A stretch of DNA of 64,000 bases from Isoetes taiwanensis (lineage: Eukaryota > Streptophyta > Lycopodiopsida > Isoetales > Isoetaceae), in the NCBI GenBank assembly GCA_021234155.1, contig JAJEKV010000175.1, positions 789,576 to 853,575 of the forward strand. The letters are read 5' to 3'. The notes under the pieces are model-generated. The model saw nothing but the letters and a program-made list of their open reading frames with translations. It was not told the DNA's origin and searched no databases. The translations under genes were made by a program, and so were the position numbers. Of this stretch, positions 21,119 through 32,789 are shown piece after piece. The number at the start of each line of letters is the position of its first letter. Within the stretch, counting starts at the first letter, position 1.

Positions 21119-23551
21119 ATGCCATGCCTCATGCCTTCCTTGGCAAAATCATGTTTGCATTTCCATGTTCCGCAGAAACAATCAATTCTTCTTCCGCCCC
21201 TACGAGGAACACGTCCTAGGCAATTCCAATTAGATTTTCTGCAATACAACAGTGGGTATTGGGAGCAATTAGGCTTAACTTCCGTGAATTTCTATCAGCG
21301 ACATGGGTCTGAAAGGATACAAAGATTTCGTAAATATGGTGCCGAATCGAGGTCGTCAGTGGGAAACAAAGAGAACACTGAAGGGCAACTTTGTACTCCC
21401 CAACTGGATATGGAGCTTGGTATAGATGAAAATCTGAAACAGCAAACTTTAAGATTGGTAGAATGTGCTATGCTTGCTGCCACATGCGGTCTGGCTTATT
21501 TTCTCAGCACCTTGCTCCGTTTGGAGGTAATAAAAAAATTACATCAGTCAGTTTACGTATTCCAAGGTTCTGAATGTACTAGTACCTGTCTAAAATGTTT
21601 TGAACGTATTTGCTACCTGTCTGGAATGTTTTTGCAGTCTTACTTGGGTTGCTTCTTCCCATTGCCTGTGGTGATATCTTCCATGAGATGGGGAGCCTCT
21701 GCAGGCCGCAAGACCATGATTGGTAATACCCTATCCTGCTTAATGCTTCTATTGTATGTGAAGAAGCTGAACATTTTATATGCAGCCACAGCTGTGCTTT
21801 TGCTTATCCTATCAGGACCATTACGAGCAGCTTCTTATTTGGTATGTTTATGTGATTTGATGATTGGTATTACATGCTTAGTCTCTATGTGGTCCCTTTT
21901 CCTTATCCTTACCTAGTTTTTGCTGATGTAATTTGCAGCTGATACATGGGTTTCTTGGATTAACAATGGGTTCTTTATGGAGGTATTATTTTACTTTTAT
22001 TTGTAGTATGCAATTAATCAAATGCGCCTGCATCAAGCAGTTCATTTTTTACAATATCTTTATCAACATCTTATAATTTGCATATTTAAACACAGTCATT
22101 GTTCTGTACAGGTCTATGGTGCCTTTGATTTTGGACTCATAAAATTCACTCTTTTAGGTGTGTCTTAGGAGCAATCATCTCTTTGATACTCATTGACTAT
22201 GATACAGATTGCTAAGTCATAACAGACGATGATGCACAAATTTTAAAGGCGTTTTCAAATCTTCATCTTTGTAATGCAGATGGGAAGCTAGATGGAGTTT
22301 TTCTATCGTGGCATGTACTGTGGTTAGACAAAGTTCATCTCATATTTTATGCACTCGCAGATGTGAATGCATTGGAATTAGTAACATTTTATTCCCAGTT
22401 TCTCCATTCCAAATGTTGAGAATTTTCACAGGAAATGTTCTACTTTTAGGTGCGAAGCATTGGTGCCCTTGGTTTTGTACTTCTATCTTCATGGCTTTTA
22501 CAGGAAAACATCCTACAATTGGTGAGAACTTGAAACTTGCTTGTTATTATGTTCCTAAAGTTATATCTTTGTTCACTTGTGATCACTGAGTTGGGTCCAT
22601 CTTAACCAACCAAGTTATCAATAAGAGGACTATTTCCTCAAGATTCTGCTGTGCTGCCAGATTACCATGCAAACTGGCTGGGCAGTGCAATATTCTTTGA
22701 CCCTGCCAATGACCTCTCTTGATCCGTCTTTGATCCAACATATCCCAATGGTGGGTATTCTGCTGATAAGTAACAGAAGGCAAACATTGAGTTCTCTACC
22801 TCTGTTAACTAGTGATCAACAAGAGTATAGCTATCTGAGCGCTTGGCAACAAGTTCTCAAGCTTTTTGTTGTATCCTGGAGATATAATAGATTTTATATA
22901 TTTACCTAAACAATTTACTGAACAGGGAATGTTACTGTATTTTGGGGAAGAAGTTGATATAGAAACTGTGGCTTAAACAAAAGTCTTTGGTGCCTGACAA
23001 AATTACTTATCCATGATCCATTGCTTATTCATCCATTGACTTTCCATCATGGAAAAAGCAATCCTTCACATAGTTTTAAAGAAATGTCATAGACCACAAG
23101 ACATATTCTTCTATTGTAAGTTTGCATGGATCAAGTGCAACATTTAGCCCTAATTAGTGGAAAATTATACCTGAATGCTTGAATATGCAACAAAATTTAT
23201 GCATCAAGGCATATTGATTTCCTAACATGAATGTTTATGATGACTGTACAACTGCAGATTACAGTGAATGCCCATGCTTCTGTGTCATATATGTTGGCAG
23301 CTCTAGGAATTAACATTGTCCCAACAATGGGGATTATTCATCTCGTTTTTGTCTCTTTGGTAAGGACGTAGTGGGTTGATCTAAATGGGCATTGCTCATC
23401 TAACAGTTAACGTCTTTGTTTTTCCGTGCAGCTCCTTGTAAATTCTGGATCATTTGTATTCCTGCTTCATGTACTCTATGCAATTTTCTTAAGAAGGCTA
23501 GGAATCAAGACGACGTTCGAGCTTCCTGCTTGGATTGAAAGAGCAATGTGA
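21119..23551 (+). CDS. predicted plastid multi-pass membrane protein, cyanobacterial DUF2232-like
   Basis: I trace eight exons: 21119-21526, 21638-21722, 21786-21841, 21939-21982, 22280-22322, 22450-22521, 23258-23359 and 23432-23551. All have GT-AG borders and phases that join to 309 residues plus stop. The first 60 or so residues are basic and Ser/Leu/Gln-rich, consistent with a chloroplast transit peptide. Hydrophobic segments follow: CAMLAATCGLAYFLSTLLRL, then FPLPVVISSMRWGASAGRKTM, ATAVLLLILSGPLRAASYLL, IHGFLGLTMGSLWR, IGALGFVLLSSWLLQENIL, and a C-terminal SGSFVFLLHVLYAIFLRRLG before LPAWIERAM. The pattern P-P-LRWG, then GP-R, then HG--G---G-LWR matches conserved plant proteins related to cyanobacterial DUF2232/YybS-like membrane proteins, as I recall them. 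The biochemical role is unknown. The start is the first in-frame ATG; the upstream ATG at 21099 is out of frame. Confidence 0.85.
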
Positions 23552-24489
23552 TTATTACAATTTCGTTAATCCCTCATTAAGCTAGTGATGTTCAGATGCC
23601 GAAGGATTTTAGAAACCTATGTGGAACAACTAATTTGGGGTCCATTTTTGGAAGAGTATAGAAATCTCGAAATAAAATACAGAATTCTCGGATTGATTAT
23701 TTTAAGAAGTTTGATTTGTTACGGAACGTTCAAATGATCCCAACTATAATACAAAAGTGACTATTTGCCATGGAACTTTCAGATGATCCCAACTATATTT
23801 CAAAATTGACTATTTTTTAGCACTTTTGCACAAACGCCTGTCGAGGGCTTCAAGTATTGTGAGGCTATCCACATTGCAGCCAGATGGGTTTTCTTAGCAT
23901 GTGGTTGATGTTTTAGTTGTTTGATTGGGTCTATGGGCACGAAAATTAGAGAAATTAGTGGTTGGTTATGGGAGTGGGGGTGTTATTATAGTTGGGATTT
24001 GGTAGTTCATTGTTAACATCCTTTTGATACAAGTGATTTTGCTTAGAACATTGCTCTTGTTTATTGCATTAATTCCTTCCGACCACCACTAACGGGGAAG
24101 GTATCCATTAACGCAAATCTGGCACCTTACCAGAAGGATATTGGAGTTGTTGCTTAATGATTATAGCTTCCCAAATGCTTAGGTAAACAGTCATATCCAG
24201 TTTCTTGTGCAGAAGATTTGATCTCTTGTTGATCTGAAAATATTTTGGAGCGCATTTTCCCCTAATACGGTATGTGAAACTCTTGGTTTCATGCATTCAG
24301 TTTCCATGCCTGCACTTATACCTTATTAATTAAGATACCTCTCTTGCTGCCCATTCAACAAGCAGTTCCTTTTACCTAGAGGCAATTGCCACTTTGTCTA
24401 CTCATACTATAGCCAGAGGTAACTGTTATTGGATAGTACTGTCTGAACAATGTCTGCTTCCTGTTATGGGGCTGCATATATTGGTGTCG
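23552..24489. other. 3' flank, no gene recognised
   Basis: AT-rich DNA after the stop codon. A near-duplicate GA-C-TTTCA-ATGATCCCAACTAT stretch occurs at about 23718-23800. No further exon seen. Confidence 0.4.
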
Positions 24490-24745
24490 TTTCTGGACAA
24501 ATTGTATAAATGAGCCAGCACAAGTTTGCATCAAATGTTGTAGAGAAATGCCTTGAATTTGGAGGGCATACTGAGTGGCAAATCCTTATGAATGAAATGC
24601 TAGGCCATACCGAGGAGAATATTCCTTTACAGGTACAACTGTACTTTATCTTACCTCATTGGAGTTACAGTGTGACATAATGCTAATTCTTTTTATGCAG
24701 GCAATGTCGAAGCATTGATGTTGGAGACTTGCGATGACCAACATT
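24490..24745 (+). pseudogene. Pumilio (PUF-repeat) gene fragment with intron
   Basis: From 24510 the frame reads [19 protein letters not shown], followed by [13 protein letters not shown], to a GT donor at 24633. After an AG at 24700 it resumes with an AMSK-like start and MLETCDDQH. These are diagnostic of the RNA-binding PUF repeats of plant Pumilio proteins ([15 protein letters not shown]; later VLETCDDQ). The codon before MSQHKF is TAA where the family has Gln, and part of the second exon is deleted. Retention of an intron shows a copied genomic fragment, not a retrocopy. Confidence 0.85.
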
Positions 24746-24898
24746 TATCAGTCACTTACTCTGGGGTCCATAGACATGAGGATTTTCTTATTTTTGGAGC
24801 ATTCCTTAACCATGATTGTTGTGAGTAGAGGACCCCAATATGCGTCTGCTGCACTCACGGAAAAAATGCATCTACTGCATGCGCAGGAAAAATGCATC

Positions 24899-25690
24899 TT
24901 GGTGATTGCTATATTAAGCTAGAAAAGCAAAAGCATGCACTTGCCGCTTACTATGAGGCACTAGATATCCAGAAGAAGGCATTGGGGATTTACATCCAGA
25001 AGTTGCAAATACATGCAGATACTTAGTAGAAGTACACCTTCAGGTAAAGGAAACTTCTTTTATTGATTTTCTGAGGACTTTTAATTTCTCTGCTCATGAA
25101 AATAGTTACAATTGAATAACCACTCTGCATACAGGCATAACAAAATCTCTAAAGCTTCAGACAGGAGTAGCCATCCTGTATTAATGATGACTCAATGATT
25201 TAATGAAAGAATTCAGCAGATCTATCAGGTTCTGTTATGACTATTTGAGCACTTGAAGAACTTTTCGCGTTGACGAAACCCTTCATGCAAGATCTTAGCA
25301 CTTAAAGATGTATGTTAAGTCTCCTCGTATGGCGACGGTATTTATTATATGTATATTGAATTAACATGCAATTTCTTCATATTGAAATTAGTCCACATGA
25401 AGTAGTTAGGCATGCTCCTGGCATGACACATCAACTCAGGAAACTCATCTATTGCTGCAGGTTATGCAATTTGAAGAAGCAGAGGAACTTTCTTAACATG
25501 CCCTAAACTCCTCCATTGCTGCTAGTTCTTCAGGTTCTAAAACAGAAGTTGCAGAGCACTTGACACTTGCATCCATCTGTTGCATGTATGTTTGTAAGTC
25601 TGAGAGGACTCTTTGTAAGAATGGGCAAAAATAGAGAAGCAAAGGCCTGCTGTCAGAAGGCCTTAAAACTTTATGGCAGCCATGAAGCTT
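24899..25690 (+). pseudogene. kinesin-light-chain-like TPR gene fragment
   Basis: The first piece (24899-25043) reads LGDCYIKLEKQKHALAAYYEA then LDIQKKALG. After a one-base frameshift it reads DLHPEVANTCRYLVEVHLQ, up to a GT donor. The second piece (from 25461) reads VMQFEEAEELS followed by a stop, then a decayed helical region. The HPEVA-TCRYLAE-H pattern is that of tetratricopeptide repeats in plant kinesin-light-chain-related proteins. Frameshift and stops make it a pseudogene. It directly follows the Pumilio fragment on the same strand. Confidence 0.68.
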
Positions 25691-25699
25691 GTCACACAG

Positions 25700-27650
25700 T
25701 TAATGACCTTCTTAGGGTACCTCCGCACCCGTCGTTAAGTTAGGATTAAGTTAATTTTTGGGTTGCCCCTAGGGGGGCAAACCCTCGCTTATGTGGGTTT
25801 GTGGCATATTCTAAGTATATGCTAGAATATATTTAGAATATACTAATGACTGCTCAAAACTAATTGTTACCTGTAAACTGGCGGTTTCGTGAGTTCTGGA
25901 TGTCAGATGTTCCAACTGGATAACTGGTTGAAGGAAGAAGGCATATCAGCCATGGCAGACTGCATAATGGCATCGTCGTCTATCGGCACCAAGCTTTCTC
26001 TCTACACCAGCATCGAGCTTTGCCTTTGCCATTCCGGCACCCTTCATAGTGCCACCCCGGATATGTATTCTTGACCTATTTTTGGTAGATTAAATGCTTG
26101 ACAGCGGCATGGGAAGAGGGCAAAACAACAGGTTCTTTAATCCTTAAAACAATCAGCGTTTTATCATTCCTGCATCTCACATCTGCTTTGATTTGCGAAT
26201 ATCGTAGGAAGGATCCCTCCGGAGATGTTGGGAGTCAGCTTCTAGGCATGCCAGATATGCTAGATTTATCTTTCGGCCACTCTGTCTACATTGCAGCATA
26301 AATTAGGTGAAACTCTTTTGGCTTTACACATCGAGAGCTCTGTCATTTTAGCAGATAGAAACTCAGCCTTTGAGAAAGACGAAATTCTTAGAGGATAAAA
26401 TGTTGCATGCATGTTTGGGGAAAAAGGTCCCTCTATTTGAAGCCTCGTTATTCACTTGTTAGGGCACTGAAGTAGGCAGTCTTATGCCCACGTTGGGTTT
26501 GAAGAACTCTTCTTTGTCTTATTCTTCTTTTCTGAGACAAATCCCAGTTCTTCGAGTAGGTGGTCGCCATTCCTTTTTCACAAGGCTACAAATTCGTCCC
26601 TTCAGGACTTGTTCTACTATGGAGCTCTCCTCGAATAAATTTCCTTCAAATTTGTTTACGCCGGTTTATTTTCAAAGTAAGTAAAGCATGTTTCTACCTT
26701 TCTCTTGTCTTAGGCAAGTAATGTGTTCTAGTTTTTGGTCAATGATACCATCACGGCGGTTAAAAAGTTCTCCTCCAATAAGTCCTAAGAGATTATTGCC
26801 GAGTATCAATACTGCGGTCGGAAAAGCCAATCTTCATTCATTCTTCTTGGTCAAATAGTCCATTCCCAAGTTGCATAACGGGTCATATCACAACTGCTAA
26901 TGCTTGCTACCATTGACGAGTAGGTTGATATAAGGTCTGCTCATTATCTCTTATGGTCGATATGCCCAAGAATCAAAATTATAACCTTTTTCTTTTTATA
27001 CTGCTTAGCATGTGCTGCCCCTCTGTTTTGCAAGAGAGCATATCTTCTCCATGATTCAAGGATATAGATAACCTGTTTAACATTACAGACCCATAAGAGT
27101 TTAGAGTTAGAAAAAACCATGTGCAGGCTGATAAGAATTGAGCATTTTACCACCAAAATCGTTTATTTTGAGTTTGTATATGTGCTTCAAAAGACTTTCC
27201 CAGGCAACAGACGTTTTCAAAAAGAACTTTCTCGTAGGCAATAGAGGGCTAGAGAAAGACCTTCCCTCTAACATATGAAAACTGAGGGCGATGATGGAGA
27301 TGATTATTTTAGCTTGTAATTTAATGCATTTTTTGCTTCATGGTGCATCAACATCTGTTCTCTCGCATCTTGAAGGACCAGACCTCATATCTATGTGTTT
27401 CTTCATAATAACAGAGTAGAATCATCATTAACCCTGGATGCCTTGAATCTATATATTTTCAATATCAGCAAAAAGCCAATCTTCATTCATCCAGGCAATT
27501 GACCACAAAGAACATGCCCGCTGTGATTCTATAACAAGAAGAAATCATGTTGCCCAGGTGTAGCACTCATGTCAAAATTCCACAACCACCAACTGCATAT
27601 GCAGCAGCATGTTATAATGGGCACACTTTCATAAATCCTCCAATTTCTCA
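25700..27650. other. no gene recognised
   Basis: Holds a short GTTAAGTTAGGATTAAGTTA stretch at about 25733, related to the TTAAGTTA-rich repeats at 11.8 and 34.4 kb. A 17-base sequence AGCCAATCTTCATTCAT is found twice (about 26826 and 27476). No coding region is supported. Confidence 0.4.
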
Positions 27651-27659
27651 GCATCTCCC

Positions 27660-28540
27660 ATCATCATATTGCATTTGCTGAAAAGGCATCAAGTACATCC
27701 TTCTGTGGGTTTGATACAGCATTCCATGCCACAATATCAGGAGAACATGCTGTCGAAAACTTTTGGGCTTGGCAGCTTAGACCCATATATATTCAACAGA
27801 GCAGTCCCATAAATATTATCCAGGCGAACATGAATTTGTCTGCCATCAATACTGGCAGGGAAGCCCCAAAAACCAACACCAAATTTGGCCCTATTAGGCT
27901 GAGACTAGATTCCTCCATTTGCTATAGTTGATCAGTTATTCATGCATGTTCTCCAAATATTTTTGATGCTCATCTACACTTCCTGCATTTTTCCAGAATG
28001 ATATGTGACTGATCTTTACTTGATCCTTACTGACTTCAAGGAACTCGGAGCTACTTATAAATATGGGCTTTGCAAGACCAATTATTCAAAAGCACATATA
28101 TCCAGAAAGTTAAAGCTTCCTTCGCATGTCTACTCTCTCAAAATGCAACTCATTGCATTCCTTGTAGTTGTCTTAATGAACTTCAAGTATGCATTTTGAA
28201 CATTTGCCCACCTTCAATATATCCTAAAGATGGCTTAAACCCGTGATGCAGCACACCAACAAGTAGTTGCTTTGCCTTTTGCTGAGTAACGGGTTCGGTC
28301 ACAATATTTGAGGACAATACGCCCAAAGAGAATGATAAGCCTTCTTTGTCGCATCATTAAAAAGAAGCCAATATGGCATATCCACATCTAGCACGTCCCA
28401 TCATCACATTCTGGTTATCTCACTCTACCTGTGATAACTTTTTGCATCTAGAAGTATTTGGCAGGACATCAAATTTCTTGCTAGTTTGCTACATCCGAAA
28501 TGTGGGCCGCAGACTTTGCATTGATGCAAGCTTCCAAGAA
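27660..28540 (-). pseudogene. possible decayed PPR gene remnant
   Basis: On the minus strand around 27690-27745 the frame reads PDIVAWNAV, followed by a DVLDAFSANA region and a stop. That is the S-motif start of a PLS PPR repeat. Near 28490-28540 an EACINAKS-like stretch could be a second motif. Most of the interval is unreadable. The match is short; only the first motif is persuasive. Confidence 0.3.
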
Positions 28541-28939
28541 AGACCCAGGCGAAAATGTAATAATGCACAACCTTGCACATAGTGGCACTAAAAGCGATAT
28601 TTTATGCATTTATAGATTTGCTAGACACAGCGCATTCCAAGGCATATCATAGACGTACTACGTTGAACCCATTGGCACCTAAAGCAGCCAATAATATGGA
28701 CAAAAGTAATGGACATTTGTTGTGGATAAAAGGAGATAATGCGCTCAATATGATATCAAGCGTCAGAACAAACTAAAATCTTATATGATTTGAATAATTG
28801 AACTCAGTCATCTGGTTTTGTCTCTTTTTTTGCTTCTTCCTTTGCTGTGCTTTTTACAGATTTGCTCAGTGTGGGAGCTTTGTGTTTAGTATATGCTTGA
28901 AATGTTTAACATAATGTATAAATCTGTGCATGTCTGCAG

Positions 28940-29799
28940 ATGTACATAAATTGTCCAAGAGGTAGCACTTATTCAATTCTTGGGATATACGATTACATGG
29001 CTTGGGTAAATGTCATATAGCTCATGTTGTTTTATACATGTCTTAAAGGCTTCAAAATGTACTGCGATGCTATTTTGTCAGGAATCTTGCGTAATACTTT
29101 TCTTCTGAGACAACTCTCTACAGAGTTGTAACATCGATATGAAAGAAAATGAGGATGTTAATATGCTATTGTTGCTGCTATTATTAAACGTCCTCCTTGT
29201 AATTTAGATAAATCCAAAAGTAAGCACTATATGCTTTGTATGGCTTCCAGTCAACGCGCATTGATTCGAGTAGGTGGGGAGAAAGGAATGCATTTTGCCA
29301 TGCCAAATGCTTGCATTATGATCCATCAACCACAAGGTGGTTGTGGGGTAAGTATTAGCAAAATTCATTTGGGGGAAGGATTTATTGTGAAGGTAATTCA
29401 AGGTGTTAATGAATGTACAGGGTACGATGGAAGATGTAAGGTGGCAAGTTAATGAAGTTGTTGGATCCCCAAGTGTAAGATTTCATTGCCAAACACATGA
29501 TAATATTTATTCTCTCTAATCAAGGAGTCAATGAAATTCAAAAAGTTGATCAAATGTATGCTGCCTTCACTGGTCAACCTCTAGAGCATGTACAAATGTC
29601 TGTAGAATGCGCGCGATCGATTTTTCTCTGCTGCAGAGGTATAGAGCATTATGCATTTAGATGGTTAAGTCATTATCTACATGGATGACATTAGATTTCG
29701 CCAAGAGATATTGGGCAGGTTCTTATTTTTTGCACAAACAAAAAATTGCAGGCTAAGGAATTTGGATTAATTGATGGAATTCTAGAGACAGAATATTGA
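28940..29799 (+). pseudogene. ClpP6-like plastid Clp protease subunit pseudogene
   Basis: Exon-sized blocks occur in order. 28940-29005 reads MYINCPRGSTYSILGIYDYM. 29208-29347 contains MASSQRALIRVGGEKGM and FAMPNACIMIHQPQGGCG. 29421-29472 reads MEDVRWQVNEVVG. About 29530-29640 reads QMYAAFTGQPLEHVQ. 29752-29799 reads AKEFGLIDGILETEY and a stop. This is the full C-terminal two thirds of a ClpP6-type protein (serine protease subunit of the chloroplast Clp complex). The catalytic Ser (SSQRA) and His (MIHQP) positions are kept. A deletion just before MASSQ shifts the frame, and an insertion before DRFFSAAE shifts it again, so it cannot give a normal product. Introns are retained. Confidence 0.85.
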
Positions 29800-30239
29800 A
29801 GTTTGTAACCTTGAGATATGTTCTTAGATAATTATGGTTGAAAACTTCATTTCATCATGACCAATGTCTCTCTATCTATAGGTTGCAAATTTGGGGGATG
29901 TTAAAAAGCGTTTGAAGTAACCTCTAGAAAATCTTTTGTAAGAACATGGACAGTTTTCAAGTGACTTGCGTACTACTTTTCTATACAGTTGTGGCATTAT
30001 CTACCAAGTCAATTATGCTGCGCTATCCATTTGTAATGCTGCTTGGCAAGATCCATTCATGCAGGAGCTATACAAAAGTGCAACGCTTCGAATGTGTTGA
30101 GCATACTAAAGTTGATACTCATTTCCCTCATTTCCTCGCTGAAGTTGATCGCAAATGCCGATTCCTAATATCCATTGATCAAGCATGTTTGTAAGCTGAG
30201 TAAGGTCTCGACACGCAGGTCCACAGAGGTCTTGACACG

Positions 30240-30720
30240 CAGGCCTGCCGACAGCAACAGCACCATGCCACGCAGAGCATGGTCGACACGTCAGCTTTTG
30301 TGAGACGCCGTTTAACGACGGCCCAGCTAACGTCTTGACACGCACCGGAGCTCGCGACTTTGACAACCATACCCACGCAAAGCCGCCCGGACACGGCCAC
30401 TATGGGCGCCATTGAACGACGCCTGGCCGCGATGTTTTTCACCGCAGCTCCGCCAGCCTTTGGCAACAACACTATGCCACGCAGGCATGGTCGACACGTC
30501 AGCTTCGCGGAGACATCGTTGCGGCGATTAGCCGACGAGTTTTTCACAACGAGCCTGACTTGGCCTAGCGGCACCATACCCGCTGCGCATGGTCGGTTAA
30601 CGGCTCTTGTAAAGACATCGAACGACGCTCGACCTGCGTTGAACGACGTTTGAGTCGGCAAAACGACGTTGTCGCCATTTGCATTACGCTTAGACTTCGC
30701 TTCTTCAACTTTGGGCGCCG
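30240..30720. repeat. GC-rich patch of degenerate repeats with a palindromic core
   Basis: GC and CpG content jump sharply against the AT-rich surroundings. The block CATGCCACGCA-GCATGG, followed by TCGACACGTCAGCTT, appears at about 30265 and 30475, with a weaker copy at about 30582. Spacing is near 210 and then 107 bp. ATGCC-ACGCA-GGCAT can form a hairpin. Reciprocal open frames on both strands reflect GC-rich composition and are not called as genes. A (GGAA)n run follows at about 30729. Confidence 0.7.
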
Positions 30721-30724
30721 TTGA

Positions 30725-31829
30725 AGAAAGGAAGGAAGGAAGGAATATTTTTGCGTCCGCCTGAGGCCAACCGCCTATGAGACGGTTTTACAATATAGCG
30801 GAAAGTTTCCAAACACAAAATGTTCACGTAAACCTCAGACAATGTGTCTCTACCACTGAGGAAAAAAACCCCGGGTGGGGAGGAAAACCCTTTATCAGTA
30901 GGTTTAGAGGCCCCTATTTAGGGCTCAAATTCTGGTCTTTGAGGGACTCCACAGCAGTGGGAGACTTCTGAGGAGAATGTAGGATCGCGGGGATGTTACC
31001 ACCATTGGCTGAAACCGGCGGTTGGTGAATTGCTATCTCCGAAAGCATCGAGATGCGGCATGATTTCGGATGATGTGTGCATCTTTGGGCATTCTGTAGA
31101 GAGCATGGTGTTCATCTTCTATCTCGCATGTGACAAAGACTGCATAATCTCTCATGCTTGGGGATTCCTCCATCCTCCATCCATTACCCAATCTATCCTA
31201 ATTTCGATGGGGGACCACTGTCCCTTATTGCAATATAACTCTTCGTTTCTTGGTGGAAATGTTGTGCCTTGTGAGGATCGGGTGGGGCCGGTTCGCGGCA
31301 GATTGACGTGTGTGGGTAGTGCTGCTTTTTTGGGCTTTTGCAAGAGTGGGCGCATCCCACGAGAGGCAAAGAAAGGCCAGCATTCAAATGCAGCCACCTT
31401 TCTGCGATATCCGCCATATTATCCACAATGTGTTGATAGTCTATGGACCATCGTGGCGAACCATCCCCTACAATGCTCTTGCCATACTCTCTTCGTTGCG
31501 GCCCTTGTGCCAATAGCAGAGCTCCGGAGGAAGACGTTGTGCATCCATTTCGTCAACCTTATGGAAATACGCTAGGAGTGCTCAAGCGTATAGCGTATCG
31601 TCTGCAGGGGCCAAAGCCACCTCCACAGCAAATAAAATTGGATAAGGCACCGTGTCCTTGGCCTTTAAATTGTATGTCGGAAGAAAGCCTTACGCACCCT
31701 CTAGCTTATCCCAAGTACCCGTTGCTAATCGCCGCCCCCGGACCTCTACCCCATCTGGAAAGATGCGGGTTCCACGAAGTGCTTTCGAAACAAATGTGCT
31801 TTATGCGCCTAATCGCAGAGATCTATTCG
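30725..31829. other. probable non-coding remainder of retroelement, unassigned
   Basis: GC content is higher than in the AT-rich parts, with overlapping frames on both strands but no recognised domain. It may be the downstream part of the LINE whose reverse transcriptase lies at 31.8-32.8 kb on the minus strand. Confidence 0.35.
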
Positions 31830-32777
31830 CGTGAACTATTCTCGCATTGCATGGCTTTCCATCCCGCCCGACCCTTCTTTCTACAGCCAATCATCCCATA
31901 GCATGTTAGCGGAGAAAATCGATTCCCGTGATACTTAAAGGTCCTTACAACTTCCATCCTTTGTCCTCTGTAATAGAAGTTTGGGATATCATCTTTGCGT
32001 GACCATGTGATTGGCAAGAGCTTGGTTTCTATGTTGGGTTGGTCATTCCTGCTATGTCGCAGAATGGATCGAGAGCATCCAAATGTTCCTCGCATCTTTG
32101 CCGGTTTGTATGGATAATAAGCCCGGGTCGCCCAGATAGAGCAAATGTTTTCTTGATATGCCTCTCGCAATCGCGGGCCACCACCTCCATGTTCTTGCAT
32201 CCGTGTCTCCAACTTGTCAATATAGAGTCCAAAAAGCGCATGGAGATAATCTGCATCCCCTGCTTAACACCTATGGTGCTTGGTCACCCGGTGTGGTCCG
32301 ACGCAGCAAAGTGGCATATATTCCGTCATACAGCCGTAGGATGGCATTCTCGCAAATCCCCCGTGGGACATGTAGCTCCCCGCAAGCGTTGCCACAACAG
32401 TCCCCGAGGACGTATCATATGCCGCCTTAAAATCCATGAAAACAGCAATGCAGTCACGCCGCGGCATTGCGGCTAACTTCCATAAGGATTCTCGGGAGAG
32501 TAAAAATATGATCACTTTCGTGGGTGGGCGGGCAGAAACTCCTGCCGCCAATCGTGCCTTTAAGACTCCGATTTCCTCGCCCATTCGTTAACTTCTTCTC
32601 CGGCACCCCCTGCTTCAGAAGTTTTGCGAGTAACGGGCTCACCATGATCATACGGTAGTTGGTGGAGTCATCCCTGCTTCCCGCCTTATGAATAGGGGTG
32701 ACCTTGCTAACCATCCATTCCTGCGGGAGGCCCTCTCTGATGGCCTGATTGATTATCCCTGTCAAAGGTCCGAGCAA
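31830..32777 (-). pseudogene. LINE reverse transcriptase remnant
   Basis: Reading down the minus strand across frames gives SKVTPIHKAGSRDDSTNYRM, then IMVSPLLAKL and a HESDHIFTL-RILMEVSR stretch. These are followed by CIAVFMDFKAAYDT, LETRMQEHG, and TKLLPITWSRKDDIPNFYYRG with EVVRTFKYHG. These match fingers, palm and thumb blocks of a non-LTR RT (family patterns NYRxIxLxxxxxKL, FxDFxKAFDT, VxxFKYLG). The YADD catalytic block is not readable, and several frameshifts are present. It is dead. Confidence 0.85.
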
Positions 32778-32789
32778 AGCTGGCTGAAG

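Noticed and set aside
22308-22589. 93-codon frame as a separate gene
   Set aside because: It is exons 5-6 of the DUF2232-like gene read through an intron in part; the spliced model explains it.
30106-30661. Overlapping frames up to 160 codons on both strands
   Set aside because: They are a GC-rich repeat artefact; Arg/Ala/Val-rich with no motif and no splice or start context.
31030-31575. 181-codon plus-strand frame
   Set aside because: Minus-strand LINE protein lies alongside; composition is rich in Cys/Ser/His with no domain; probably chance in the decayed element.
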